DNA of 64,000 nt, from positions 2,394,479 to 2,458,478 of the forward strand of contig NZ_CP034670.1 of NCBI RefSeq assembly GCF_003990355.1. Direction: 5' to 3'. The first letter of the stretch is position 1. Each line of letters opens with the position of its first letter. Below are positions 1 to 9,011 of this stretch, one piece after another. A program made the position numbers and the translations under genes. The notes beneath the pieces were generated by a model that worked only from the letters and a program-made list of their open reading frames with translations, was not told the origin of the DNA and searched no databases. The stretch comes from Eikenella corrodens (GTDB taxonomy: Bacteria > Pseudomonadota > Gammaproteobacteria > Burkholderiales > Neisseriaceae).

Positions 1-10
1 GTAACACAGC

Positions 11-661
11 CTATTGATGTCGGCGCAACTCTTGGCGCAGCGACTGCAAGCCGGAGCGGCGGTCGGCGATTTGCACTTGCAGGTTGCCGGCGCGATCAGA
101 CTGATTGTTGCGGCGGGCGGTGGCCAGCTCGCGTTCGGCCTGCGCTAAGGCGCGCTCTTCCCGGCGGATGTCGCGGGTGATGATTTCCTTGGGCGTGAGC
201 GGTTTGGCGGCAGCAATCACCGGCGCAGGACGCACGACAGGAATGCTGCGGCGTTCCGGTTCGGGCTGGCGGCGCAGGGTAACGCGGATGGGCACGGGTT
301 TGCTGATTTCCACATCGCTGGCGGCAGCTACGGCTTCTTGCCACACATCAGGCAATTCGCTGCTGTCGGCATCGGCTTTGTCGGCCGGTTGCCGAGCCGG
401 CCCGGAGGCGGCAACTGCGGGAGTTGCAGCGGCCTGCTTAGATGAATCGGCTTCTTTATCGGCCAAAGATTTGGCCACGGGGCGGCAACGGCCTTGCGGC
501 AGGGCAGTGCGCACGCTGCGCCCGTCGGCCAGCTGGCAGAGGTAGGAAATTTCGGCCGGAGCGGTTTCGCTTCGGGTGGCGGGCGTTTCGGTGGCGGCGC
601 TGATGCCGAAAGCCAGCAGTAAAAAGCCGGGTAGAACAATATGGGCTAATTTTTCAAACAT
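11..661 (-). CDS. Secreted protein of unknown function, DUF4124-like start, coiled-coil end
   Basis: I do not recognise a specific function. The start at 661 gives a 216-residue protein that opens directly with a classical signal peptide (MFEKLAHIVL, then a Leu/Phe/Ala core ending GISAA); a longer frame to 706 would put 15 residues before it. After cleavage comes a short segment, YLCQLADGRSVRTALPQGRC, with two cysteines, resembling the DUF4124-type domain of periplasmic proteins. A low-complexity Ala/Pro/Lys/Asp linker follows, then a C-terminal Glu/Arg/Gln-rich stretch (about the last 60 residues) with heptad-like spacing, probably a coiled coil. It likely acts in the periplasm. It stands alone, with no neighbour that points to a role. 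Confidence 0.6.
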   Translation of the reverse strand: MFEKLAHIVLPGFLLLAFGISAATETPATRSETAPAEISYLCQLADGRSVRTALPQGRCRPVAKSLADKEADSSKQAAATPAVAASGPARQPADKADADSSELPDVWQEAVAAASDVEISKPVPIRVTLRRQPEPERRSIPVVRPAPVIAAAKPLTPKEIITRDIRREERALAQAERELATARRNNQSDRAGNLQVQIADRRSGLQSLRQELRRHQ

Positions 662-744
662 AAACTTGGTGTGTATTGCTAAAGCGTTTAATTCCCCATA
701 CACCATCGGATGCCTTTATACAACAAGCTAATAGGGTTTCTTGC

Positions 745-842
745 CGAGGCGGCGACGGCAGACAGTACAGCCGGTGCGGTAAGGCGAACCAACGCGGTGG
801 AGAAAGTTAAGCAGGTTGGCGATAGTGAATTAATCCACTATA
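745..842. repeat. Degenerate Correia-type repeat
   Basis: The run from GAGGCGGCGACGGCAGACAG through GCGGTAAGGCGAACCAACGC to the end AATTAATCCACTATA follows, with many changes, the intact 104-bp copies at 39313 and 41514 (same internal GGCGGCGAGCCGCAGACAG and GGCAAGGCGAGCCAACGCC blocks, same CCACTATA end). The left terminal repeat is lost. It lies in a gene-free stretch between the divergent genes at 661 and 1020, which otherwise holds one uptake-type word near 918. A 76-codon open frame across it is a by-product of the repeat. Confidence 0.6.
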
Positions 843-1019
843 TGAACCGATACGGCATTATATCAAGCAGCAGGCACACAGGTTGTTGGCTTAGGTTTAA
901 ACAGGTAAACAGGCTACCTGAAAAGCACAACGGGCTTTAAGCGGCGTGAATTCCATTTAATTCAGGACAAGGCATGGCATAAAGGCTTAAAATATTCACT
1001 TTTCCAGCAGGAGATAGCC

Positions 1020-1640
1020 ATGGCACAATTCTTCGCCATCCACCCCGAAAACCCCCAAGAGCGGCTGGTGAAACAAGCCGCCGAAATCGTGCGCCAGGGC
1101 GGCGTGATCGTGTATCCCACCGACTCCTGCTACGCGCTCGGCTGCCAGATGGGCAACAAAGAAGCCATGGAGCGCATCTTGGCCATCCGCAAAATCGATT
1201 TGAAACACCACCTCACTCTGATGTGCGCCGACTTGAGCGAGCTGGGCACTTATGCCAAAGTGGACAACAGCCAATTCCGCCAGCTCAAGGCCGCCACCCC
1301 CGGCGCCTATACCTTTATCCTGCCCGCCACCAAAGAAGTGCCCAACCGCACGCTGCACCCCAAACGCAAAACCATCGGCCTGCGCGTACCCGACAACCAA
1401 ATCGCCCTCGCCCTTTTGGCCGAGCTGGGCGAGCCCATGCTCTCCTGCACCCTGATGCTGCCCGGAGAAACCGAGCCGCAAACCGACCCTTACGAAATCC
1501 GCAACCTGCTCGAACACGCCGTGGATTTAATCATCGACGGCGGCTGGTGCGGCACCGAGCCGACCACGGTAATCGACATGACCGACGGCACCGAGCTTAT
1601 CCGCCAAGGCGCGGGCGATACTGCGGTGTTCGGGTTGTAA
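1020..1640 (+). CDS. Sua5/YciO/YrdC/YwlC family protein
   Basis: The 206-residue protein has the YrdC-fold signature throughout: GGVIVYPTDSCYALGC near residues 28-43, an RKID...HLTLMC segment and GLRVPDN near residue 120. YrdC/Sua5 members make threonylcarbamoyl-AMP for the t6A37 tRNA modification. The length and the PMLSCTLMLPG segment, in place of the SAN signature of true TsaC enzymes, match the YciO branch, whose role is less certain. Start: an AGGAG motif sits seven bases before the ATG at 1020. It ends 24 bases before an inverted uptake-word pair that probably terminates transcription. The family is sure; the substrate is not. Confidence 0.9.
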   Translation: MAQFFAIHPENPQERLVKQAAEIVRQGGVIVYPTDSCYALGCQMGNKEAMERILAIRKIDLKHHLTLMCADLSELGTYAKVDNSQFRQLKAATPGAYTFILPATKEVPNRTLHPKRKTIGLRVPDNQIALALLAELGEPMLSCTLMLPGETEPQTDPYEIRNLLEHAVDLIIDGGWCGTEPTTVIDMTDGTELIRQGAGDTAVFGL

Positions 1641-1664
1641 CGCCAAACTGCCTGCAAGCTGATC

Positions 1665-1691
1665 AGGCTACCTGAAAGTTTCAGGTAGCCT
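1665..1691 (+). terminator. Inverted uptake-word pair, likely terminator of the YciO gene
   Basis: AGGCTACCTGAAA and its reverse complement are separated by one or two bases, giving a near-perfect 13-bp stem just after the stop at 1640. Inverted uptake words are a known terminator form in Neisseriaceae. No strong T tract follows. Confidence 0.6.
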
Positions 1692-1712
1692 ATAATCTGC
1701 CCGTTTGATTCA

Positions 1713-1745
1713 TATAGCGGATTAAAACAGAAACGATACCAAGGC
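1713..1745. repeat. Possible left-half remnant of a Correia element
   Basis: TATAGCGGATTAAAACAG followed by AAACGATACC resembles the left end of the intact element at 33281 (TATAGTGGATTAAAATCG, then CAATGATAC). No right end is visible before glnE. It lies in the glnE leader. Confidence 0.35.
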
Positions 1746-1799
1746 CGCAGCATTGCCATTTTTATCCGTGATACCACCCTCTGTACACAAGGAATCCCC

Positions 1800-4484
1800 A
1801 TGCCTGCCGATATGATTGCTCATGCCCGCCGTTTTTCCCCTTGGCTGTCGCGCCAGCTGGATGGCGGGCAAATCGATGTTGCACGTTTGCAGCCCATGCT
1901 CGCGCAGCCTTTGCAGCCGCAGGATTTGGCGGCCTTCGCGCCGTGGGCAGACATCGCGGCAGCGGCGGATGAAGCCGAGCTGGCGCGGCAGTTGCGGCTG
2001 TTGCGCCGTTATGTGCTGGCGCAGATTATGGTGCGCGATTTGTGCGGCGCGGCTGAGCTTTCGGAGGTAACGGCTTCCATCACGCATCTGGCCGATTTTG
2101 CGGTGAACACCGCGCTCGCTTTTGCCGAAGCGCACTACACCGCGCTCTACGGCACGCCCATCGGCCGCTATAGCGGTGCGGCGCAGCATTTGAGCGTGGT
2201 GGCCATGGGCAAGGCGGGCGGGTTTGAATTAAACGTGTCGTCTGATTTGGATTTGATTTTCGTCTATCCCGAATCGGGCGAAACCGACGGGCGGCGCAGC
2301 CGCAGCAATCAGGAGTTTTTCACCAAGGTGGGGCAGAAGCTGATTGCGCTGTTGAACGACATCACCGCCGACGGCCAAGTGTTCCGCATCGATATGCGCC
2401 TGCGCCCCGACGGCGACAGCGGCGCGCTGGTGTTGAGCGAAACTGCGCTGGAGCAATATTTGGTGGCGCAGGGGCGCGAGTGGGAGCGTTATGCCTGGTG
2501 CAAAGGCCGCGTGGTCACGCCGCACGCCAACGGCATCCGCAGCGTGGTGCAGCCTTTCGTGTTCCGCAAATATCTGGACTACGGTGCCTACGAAGCCCTG
2601 CGCGGGCTGCACCGCCAAATCCGCAGCGAAGTGAGCAAAAAAGGCATGGCCGGCAACATCAAGCTCGGCGCGGGCGGCATCCGCGAGGTGGAATTTATCG
2701 CTCAGGTGTTCCAGATGATTCGCGGCGGGCAAAACCGCAGCCTCCAGCTCAAAGGCACGCAGGAAACGCTGGCCGCGCTGGCCGAAGCCGGCATCCTCGC
2801 GCCCGAAGCCGCCGCCCGGCTGCTCGAAGTCTACCGCTTCCTGCGCCGCCTCGAACACCGCCTGCAATACTGGGATGACCAACAAACCCAAACGCTACCT
2901 GAAAACCCCGAACAGCAGCAGCTGTTGGCCGAAAGCATGGGTTTTGCCGATTACGAAGAATTTTCAGGTAGCCTCAACGCACAACGCGCCCAGGTAAGCG
3001 CCCAGTTCAACCAAACCTTAAGCAGCCCCGAAGAGAACGACAGCGAAGCCGAACAGCCGCTGGCCGGGCTGTGGCAAGACGATGCCGCAGCAGCCGAATG
3101 GGCGGTGCAGCTGGCCGAATTGGGCTTTGCCAACGCAGCCGAAGCCGCCGAGCGGCTGGCGCACATCCGCAGCAGCAGCCGCTACCGGCATTTGTCGGCC
3201 CGCGCCCAGCAGCGTTTCGACGCCGTGCTGCCGCGCGGGGTGGCCGCCGCCGCCGAAAGCAGCCGCCCCGAAGCCGCCCTGCCGCGCCTGCTCGACTTTC
3301 TCGACAGCATCAGCCGCCGCTCCGCCTACCTCTCCTTTTTGCAGGAATACCCTGCCGCGCTCGCCCAAGTGGCCGAACTCATGGCGCAAAGCCCCTGGCT
3401 GGCCGAATATTTGCAGCAACACCCCGTGCTGCTGGACGAATTATTGTCCGCCCAATTAATGGAACACCCCAACTGGCCGCAATTTATCGGCGCGCTTTCA
3501 GGTAGCCTCCAGGCCGCAGGCGACCCCGAAGCCAAAATGGACGTGCTGCGCCGCTTCAAACACGCACAAACCTTCCGCCTGGCCGTGCAGGATTTGGCCG
3601 GTTGCTGGCCGCTCGAAGCCCTGAGCGACCAGCTCTCCTACTTGGCCGACATCCTGCTCGAACACACCATGTGGCAAGTGTGGCAGGCCATGCCCAAAAC
3701 CCACCGCCCCATCCCCCGCTTCGCCATCATCGGCTACGGCAAGCTCGGCGGCAAAGAGCTGGCCTACGGCTCCGATTTGGATTTGGTGTATCTGTATGAC
3801 GACAGCGCGCCCGAAGCCGCCGACATCTACAGCAAATACGCCCGCCGCCTCACCACCTGGCTCTCCGGCAACACCGGCGCGGGCAGCCTCTACCAAACCG
3901 ACCTGCGCCTGCGCCCCAACGGCGACAGCGGCTTCCAAGCCCACAGCCTCGAAGCCTTCGCCAAATATCAGCACGAAAATGCCTGGATTTGGGAGCACCA
4001 AGCCCTCAGCAGGGCCCGTTTCGTGGTCGGCAGCCCCGAAGTGGGGCGCAAATTTGAAATCATCCGCCGCCAAATCCTCAGCCTGCCGCGCGAAGAAAAC
4101 CCGCTGCGGCAGGAAATCGCCCAAATGCGCAGCAAAATGCTGCCCACCCACCCCGCCCACGAAGACAACGTGAAATACGCCCGCGGCGGTGTGGTGGACG
4201 TGGAATTCATCGTGCAATTCTTCGTGCTGCTCCATGCCCGGCAGTATCCCGAGCTGTTGGAAAACTACGGCAACATCGCCCTGCTCAATATGGCCGCCCG
4301 CCGCGGCCTGCTCAGCCAAGATGCCGCCGCACGCACCGCCGCCGCCTACCGCCACTACCGCCAAGTGCAACACCGCCAGCAGCTGCACGGCGCGGGCGCG
4401 GTGCAAGTGGACGACACCCTGCGCGAACACTACGAACAAGTGGCCGCACTGTGGCGCGAAGTGTTCGGCGAAGAAATCCGCTAA
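1800..4484 (+). CDS. glnE: Bifunctional glutamine synthetase adenylyltransferase/deadenylase
   Basis: GlnE adds AMP to a tyrosine of glutamine synthetase and removes it again by phosphorolysis, according to PII and glutamine state. The 894-residue protein has both nucleotidyltransferase halves: GKAGGFELNVSSDLDLIFVY near residues 138-157 (usually assigned to AMP removal) and GYGKLGGKELAYGSDLDLVY near 644-663 (usually the adenylylating half), each with the paired-Asp SDLDL metal motif. Length is slightly below the usual 940-950. The ATG at 1800 is preceded by AAGGAA. Uptake words inside the gene encode LPENPEQ, FSGSLNAQ and SGSLQA in the linker regions between domains, suggesting these segments tolerate insertions. 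It converges on metF. Confidence 0.97.
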   Translation: MPADMIAHARRFSPWLSRQLDGGQIDVARLQPMLAQPLQPQDLAAFAPWADIAAAADEAELARQLRLLRRYVLAQIMVRDLCGAAELSEVTASITHLADFAVNTALAFAEAHYTALYGTPIGRYSGAAQHLSVVAMGKAGGFELNVSSDLDLIFVYPESGETDGRRSRSNQEFFTKVGQKLIALLNDITADGQVFRIDMRLRPDGDSGALVLSETALEQYLVAQGREWERYAWCKGRVVTPHANGIRSVVQPFVFRKYLDYGAYEALRGLHRQIRSEVSKKGMAGNIKLGAGGIREVEFIAQVFQMIRGGQNRSLQLKGTQETLAALAEAGILAPEAAARLLEVYRFLRRLEHRLQYWDDQQTQTLPENPEQQQLLAESMGFADYEEFSGSLNAQRAQVSAQFNQTLSSPEENDSEAEQPLAGLWQDDAAAAEWAVQLAELGFANAAEAAERLAHIRSSSRYRHLSARAQQRFDAVLPRGVAAAAESSRPEAALPRLLDFLDSISRRSAYLSFLQEYPAALAQVAELMAQSPWLAEYLQQHPVLLDELLSAQLMEHPNWPQFIGALSGSLQAAGDPEAKMDVLRRFKHAQTFRLAVQDLAGCWPLEALSDQLSYLADILLEHTMWQVWQAMPKTHRPIPRFAIIGYGKLGGKELAYGSDLDLVYLYDDSAPEAADIYSKYARRLTTWLSGNTGAGSLYQTDLRLRPNGDSGFQAHSLEAFAKYQHENAWIWEHQALSRARFVVGSPEVGRKFEIIRRQILSLPREENPLRQEIAQMRSKMLPTHPAHEDNVKYARGGVVDVEFIVQFFVLLHARQYPELLENYGNIALLNMAARRGLLSQDAAARTAAAYRHYRQVQHRQQLHGAGAVQVDDTLREHYEQVAALWREVFGEEIR

Positions 4485-4491
4485 AACGAAA

Positions 4492-4519
4492 AAGGCTACC
4501 TGAAAGTTTCAGGTAGTCT
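4492..4519. terminator. Bidirectional terminator, inverted uptake words between glnE and metF
   Basis: AAGGCTACCTGAAA and TTTCAGGTAGTCTT form a stem with one G-U or mismatch position, in the 55-bp gap between the convergent genes glnE and metF. A-rich and T-rich flanks let it work in both directions. Confidence 0.7.
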
Positions 4520-4539
4520 TAATTTCCTGCTTGAAAGGC

Positions 4540-5373
4540 CTAGTAGCCCAAGCGTTGGCAGATGGTGGAAGACAATCCGGCCTGGTTGAGGGTGTAGAAA
4601 TGCAGGCCGGGAGCGCCGTGGCGCAGGAGGCGGCCGCACATTTCGGTTACCACGTCCAGCCCCAAGGCTTTGATGGAGGCGGTGTCGTCGGCATAGGATT
4701 GCAGCTTCAGCCGAAGCCAGCGCGGAATTTCGGCGCCGCACATATCGGCAAAGCGGGCCAGCTTGGAGAAGTTGGCAATCGGCATGATGCCAGGCACGAT
4801 GGGGATTTCCACACCGCGCCCGCGCACGTCGTCGAGGAAGCGGAAGTAGGCATCGGCATTGAAGAAAAACTGGGTGATGGCGGAATCGGCACCGGCTTTC
4901 ACTTTGCGCACAAAGCTTTGGATGTCGTCTTCGGCGCTGCGCGATTGCGGATGGTATTCGGGGTAGGCAGCCACTTCGATGTGGAACCAGTCGCCGAATC
5001 GGTGGCGGATGAGCTCCACCAGCTCGTTGGCGTGGTGCAGGCCGGTGGCGCCCAAGCCCATGCCGGAGGGGATGTCGCCGCGCAGGGCGAGCACATGGCG
5101 GATGCCTAAGTCTTTGTACTCCTGCAAGAGCTCGGTGAGCTCACCGGCATCCAGGCCTACGCAGGGGATGTGCGGGGCGGCGGCCATGCCTTCGGCAAGG
5201 ATGTCGCGGATGGTTTGCATGGTGCCTTCACGGGTGGTGCCGCCTGCACCGGAGGTGCAGGAGAAAAATTCGGGCTGGTATTGGGAGAGTTGTTTGCGGG
5301 TGATTTTCTGTTTTTCGCGGCCTTCGGGCGTGCGGGTGGGGAAAAATTCGAAGCTGAGGGTATTGTGTTGCAT
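4540..5373 (-). CDS. metF: 5,10-methylenetetrahydrofolate reductase
   Basis: MetF is the FAD enzyme that reduces methylene-THF to methyl-THF, the methyl donor for methionine synthesis. The 277-residue protein has the family landmarks: FEFFPTRTPEG at residues 9-19, FSCTSGAGGTTREGT near 37-51, HVLALRGDIP near 93-102, then SAITQFFFNADAYFRFLDD and the PIVPGIMPI segment. The length is a little below the 290-300 residues usual for bacterial MetF. The ATG at 5373 is the only start that keeps the N-terminal beta strand. It is transcribed alone, divergent from the gene at 5626, and ends in a terminator shared with glnE. No riboswitch or obvious MetJ-type boxes are visible upstream. Confidence 0.96.
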   Translation of the reverse strand: MQHNTLSFEFFPTRTPEGREKQKITRKQLSQYQPEFFSCTSGAGGTTREGTMQTIRDILAEGMAAAPHIPCVGLDAGELTELLQEYKDLGIRHVLALRGDIPSGMGLGATGLHHANELVELIRHRFGDWFHIEVAAYPEYHPQSRSAEDDIQSFVRKVKAGADSAITQFFFNADAYFRFLDDVRGRGVEIPIVPGIMPIANFSKLARFADMCGAEIPRWLRLKLQSYADDTASIKALGLDVVTEMCGRLLRHGAPGLHFYTLNQAGLSSTICQRLGY

Positions 5374-5493
5374 GATGGTGGGGAAAATAAATTCGGAAGA
5401 AAGGCGATACGGTAGCGGGCAGCGGGGGTTTAGGCAAGGGCGGCTGGCTGAAAAATCGGCGCGGGAGAATGAATGGGATTCATAATGAATGGT

Positions 5494-5542
5494 GGGCTAC
5501 CTGAAACCAATTATCCGGAATGGGGCGGCTTTTCAGGTAGCC
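5494..5542. repeat. Inverted uptake-word pair in a divergent promoter region
   Basis: GGCTACCTGAAA and TTTTCAGGTAGCC, about 24 bases apart, lie between the divergent starts of metF and the gene at 5626. With no gene ending here, a terminator role is doubtful; it may serve DNA uptake only. Confidence 0.6.
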
Positions 5543-5579
5543 GCTTCGTTATCCGGCAGTAGAACAGCCGCCCTGGGTT

Positions 5580-5588
5580 TGCTACAAT
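5580..5588 (+). promoter_or_regulatory. Extended -10 motif before the PPC-like gene
   Basis: TGCTACAAT (extended -10, TGn plus TACAAT) lies 38 bases before the ATG at 5626. The matching -35 position is poor, as expected for an extended -10 promoter. A similar TGTTACAAT precedes the lipoprotein gene at 17659. Confidence 0.45.
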
Positions 5589-5625
5589 GCCCGTCCGTTT
5601 AACATAATTTAGTAGAAGGAAACAC

Positions 5626-6078
5626 ATGAAAAAATCCGTTATCCTCGGCCTCGCCGCCCTGCTGGCCGCTCCCGTCCTGGCCGCCCCCGCCGGTTCATAT
5701 CTGCCTGCAGCTCAGGAGCTTCACAAACGAGTTGTAAAGGAGAGAGATCCGAGCGCCCGCCAAACCAACCTGTTCCAAGGCAGCGCCAAAACAGGTGAAA
5801 CCAAAACCCACCAGGTCCAGCTCACCGCCGGAAAATACTACACTTTCTTCGCCGCCTGCGAATACAACTGCGACAACATCGACCTCACCCTCAAATCGGC
5901 AGATGGCAGTGAAGTCGAATCCGACACCGAATCCGACGACGCCCCCATGTTCAGCGTGCGCCCCGCCCGCACCGGCCGCTACACCTTAAGCGTAACCATT
6001 CCCGGCTGCAAAACCGCATCCGGCTGCAAATACAGCAGCCAGGTATTCGTGGGCAACCGCGACATCTTCGCCCGCTAA
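5626..6078 (+). CDS. Secreted protein with pre-peptidase C-terminal-like domain
   Basis: The 150-residue protein has a clear Sec signal peptide (MKKSVILGLAALLAAPVLAA, cleavage after about residue 20). The mature part resembles the PPC/bacterial beta-sandwich domain: QVQLTAGKYYTFFAACEYNC near 64-83, IDLTLKSADG, then an acidic DTESDDAP and SVRPARTGRYTLSVTIPGC. Such domains usually accompany secreted peptidases or bind ligands; here it stands alone, so no enzyme activity is implied. Four cysteines (two in CEYNC, two in CKTASGC) could form disulfides. AGAAGGA precedes the ATG, and an uptake-word stem-loop ends the unit. Confidence 0.65.
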   Translation: MKKSVILGLAALLAAPVLAAPAGSYLPAAQELHKRVVKERDPSARQTNLFQGSAKTGETKTHQVQLTAGKYYTFFAACEYNCDNIDLTLKSADGSEVESDTESDDAPMFSVRPARTGRYTLSVTIPGCKTASGCKYSSQVFVGNRDIFAR

Positions 6079-6106
6079 CCGTGCCCCGCTATAGGCAACG
6101 GCAAAA

Positions 6107-6149
6107 CGGGCTACCTGAAATCCGCCGCACGGCGTTTTCAGGTAGCCCG
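6107..6149 (+). terminator. Inverted uptake-word terminator after the PPC-like gene
   Basis: CGGGCTACCTGAAA and TTTTCAGGTAGCCCG pair across a GC-rich inner hairpin and are followed by TTCTTTTG, 30 bases after the stop at 6078. Confidence 0.65.
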
Positions 6150-6230
6150 TTCTTTTGGGCAAACGGCCGATACGCAGGAAATGGAGGCCTGCCCTGCCCA
6201 CTGGGTTTAACGGCATGGCAGCGAATAAGA

Positions 6231-6298
6231 AGGCTACCTGAAATTCCAGCTTCGCCGAAACCCGCTGGGCGGCGTGAAGCTGTGTTTTCAGGTAGCCT
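6231..6298. terminator. Inverted uptake-word stem downstream of ilvC
   Basis: AGGCTACCTGAAA and TTTTCAGGTAGCCT lie 42 bases apart, with an inner hairpin of CCAGCTTCGCCG and CGGCGTGAAGCTG type. It is 26 bases beyond the ilvC stop and is the probable ilvC terminator. Confidence 0.6.
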
Positions 6299-6324
6299 GT
6301 TTTTAGGCAACTGCTTGCTGATGA

Positions 6325-7508
<1,184 letters not shown>

Positions 7509-7698
7509 CTTTTTTAGACAAGAAATTTAGAATTGGCTGTTTTACGGGCAAAACAGGGTTAATTTTAGACATATTGTCTTATTGTAAGCTGTTAAGACTT
7601 CGTTCCGCTCCGTTTTAGCTTCGCAGAAACTCCGCTTCGCTCCGTTTTCAGGTAGCCTTATAATGCTGCCTGCGCCAATTTTTCAAAGAACCCACACC

Positions 7699-7986
7699 AT
7701 GACCCATCAAGACCTCGGCCTGATTTTCCTGCCCGCCGGCGTGCTGTGCATTTGCTTTGCCGGATTCTGGCAGCTGTATGTGATGCTTACCGAAAGCTAC
7801 ACCCTCAACCGCTTTAAAGACAAACAGCTGGTGTGGGTGGTGTCGCTGCTGTTTTTCAGCTTCAGCCTGGCCGTGTATTGGCTGTGCCCGAACGCGCGCA
7901 AAAAGGGCATCGTGTTTGCCCTGTTCGCCGTGGGCGGGGTGGTGATGTATGTGCTGGCGCGGCGCTGGCTGCCGTTTGCCAAATAA
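7699..7986 (+). CDS. Small inner-membrane protein, three predicted helices
   Basis: I do not recognise this family. Starting at the ATG at 7699 the protein has 95 residues; the frame could extend to 7663, but that adds a poor hydrophilic lead. Three hydrophobic helices are evident: LGLIFLPAGVLCICFAGFWQ, then VWVVSLLFFSFSLAVYWLC, then GIVFALFAVGGVVMYVLA. Short charged loops contain NRFKDK and NARKK. By the positive-inside rule both loops carry Lys/Arg, so topology is ambiguous. The stop at 7986 is followed by two uptake words pointing apart (7987-8025). Confidence 0.5.
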   Translation: MTHQDLGLIFLPAGVLCICFAGFWQLYVMLTESYTLNRFKDKQLVWVVSLLFFSFSLAVYWLCPNARKKGIVFALFAVGGVVMYVLARRWLPFAK

Positions 7987-8092
7987 TTTTCAGGTAGCCT
8001 CACGGCAAACGGCAGGCTACCTGAAACCATTTGATTCATACGCCATAGCTATTTTCCATTTTAATTTTGTTGCCGCTTCATTTATTCGTCAA

Positions 8093-8188
8093 TGCGTTGC
8101 AGCTTGCACCTTAGCTTCGCAGAAACTTAGCCTTGGCTACGCCAAGACATCGTTTTAACTTCGTTGAAGCTAGCACTTTCAGGTAGCC
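8093..8188. repeat. Left arm of a 96-bp inverted repeat flanking ybaK
   Basis: This segment, from TGCGTTGCAGCTTGC to TTTCAGGTAGCC, is the reverse complement of 8702-8797 with about four mismatches. It ends in an uptake word four bases before the ybaK ATG, so its AGGTAG could also serve as the ribosome-binding site. Shorter relatives of its core TTTTAGCTTCGCAGAAAC occur near 7610, 10855 and 30670. Confidence 0.9.
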
Positions 8189-8192
8189 TTTC

Positions 8193-8678
8193 ATGAGTAA
8201 ACCCCACCATCCCGTTACCCCCGCAATCCGTTTTCTGCGCGCGCACAAAATCGAGCACACCGCCATGCAGTATCCCTATGAAGAGCACGGCGGCACGGCG
8301 CATTCCGCCGAGTGCCTCGGCATCGACGAACACCAAATCGTCAAAACCATCGTGTTGATTAACGAACACAAAAAAGGCCTGATTGTGCTGATGCACGGCG
8401 ACCGCCAAATCTCCACCCGCAACCTCGCCCGCCAGCTCGGCATGAAACACGTGGAGCTGGCCGCGCACGATCAGGCGCATAAATGGACGGGCTATTTTGT
8501 GGGCGGCACCAGCCCCTTCGGCTGCCGCACCGCACTGCCGGTGTATGCCGAGCGCAGCATCTGGGATTTGCCGCTGATGTATATCAACGGCGGCGGCCGC
8601 GGCCTGTTTGTAACCGTTGCCCCCGCCCCCGCGCTCGCCGCGCTGAATGCACAACCGGTGGAAGTGGCGGTGGATTAG
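8193..8678 (+). CDS. ybaK: Cys-tRNA(Pro)/Cys-tRNA(Cys) deacylase, YbaK/EbsC family
   Basis: YbaK hydrolyses cysteine mischarged onto tRNA-Pro, a trans-editing step in translation fidelity. The 161-residue protein has the fold landmarks: TPAIRFLRAHKIEHTAMQYPY at the N terminus, GIDEHQIVKTIVL near 46-58 with the conserved Lys, a basic RQISTRNLARQLG segment, and the signature GYFVGGTSPFGCRTALPVY near 101-119, which includes the GGTSPFG loop of the active site. The ATG at 8193 lies four bases past an inverted repeat arm; the only purine-rich site is AGGTAG of the uptake word. The gene sits alone inside the repeat-bounded unit 8093-8797. Confidence 0.93.
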   Translation: MSKPHHPVTPAIRFLRAHKIEHTAMQYPYEEHGGTAHSAECLGIDEHQIVKTIVLINEHKKGLIVLMHGDRQISTRNLARQLGMKHVELAAHDQAHKWTGYFVGGTSPFGCRTALPVYAERSIWDLPLMYINGGGRGLFVTVAPAPALAALNAQPVEVAVD

Positions 8679-8701
8679 CCGCCTTGGGCGCGGTATATAA
8701 A

Positions 8702-8797
8702 GACTACCTGAAAGTGCTAGCTTCAACGAAGTTAAAACGATGTCTTGGCGTAGCCAAGGCTAAGTTTCTGCGAAGCTAAAACGCAAGCTGCAACGCA
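8702..8797. repeat. Right arm of the 96-bp inverted repeat flanking ybaK
   Basis: Reverse complement of 8093-8188 with about four mismatches. Beyond it the gap up to mfd (to 9011) holds one more uptake word at about 8836-8847 and an ATTTGGATAACG stretch; I see no gene in it. Confidence 0.9.
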
Positions 8798-9011
8798 GTG
8801 AGAATAAGTGGTGTGAATTGCTACGAAACTAAAGTTTCAGGTAGCCTTAATCTGCTAAAATCCGTTTTTTCATCAATCCAAACAACAGTTGCTCAAAATA
8901 GAAACCAGGCCGTGCAGTGAGCCAATGCCATATTGTTTCTATTTGGATAACGATAAACACTCGGCAGCCCGAACTTGCTTCAGGCTGCCGCGCCCCTTAT
9001 GTCGGTACACT

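Noticed and set aside
710..940. 76-codon open frame between 661 and 1020
   Set aside because: It crosses a degenerate Correia repeat and an uptake-type word, has no ribosome-binding site and resembles no protein.
8889..9011. Upstream TTG start for mfd
   Set aside because: The added 41 residues are not Mfd-like; the chain from the ATG at 9012 matches the family N terminus.
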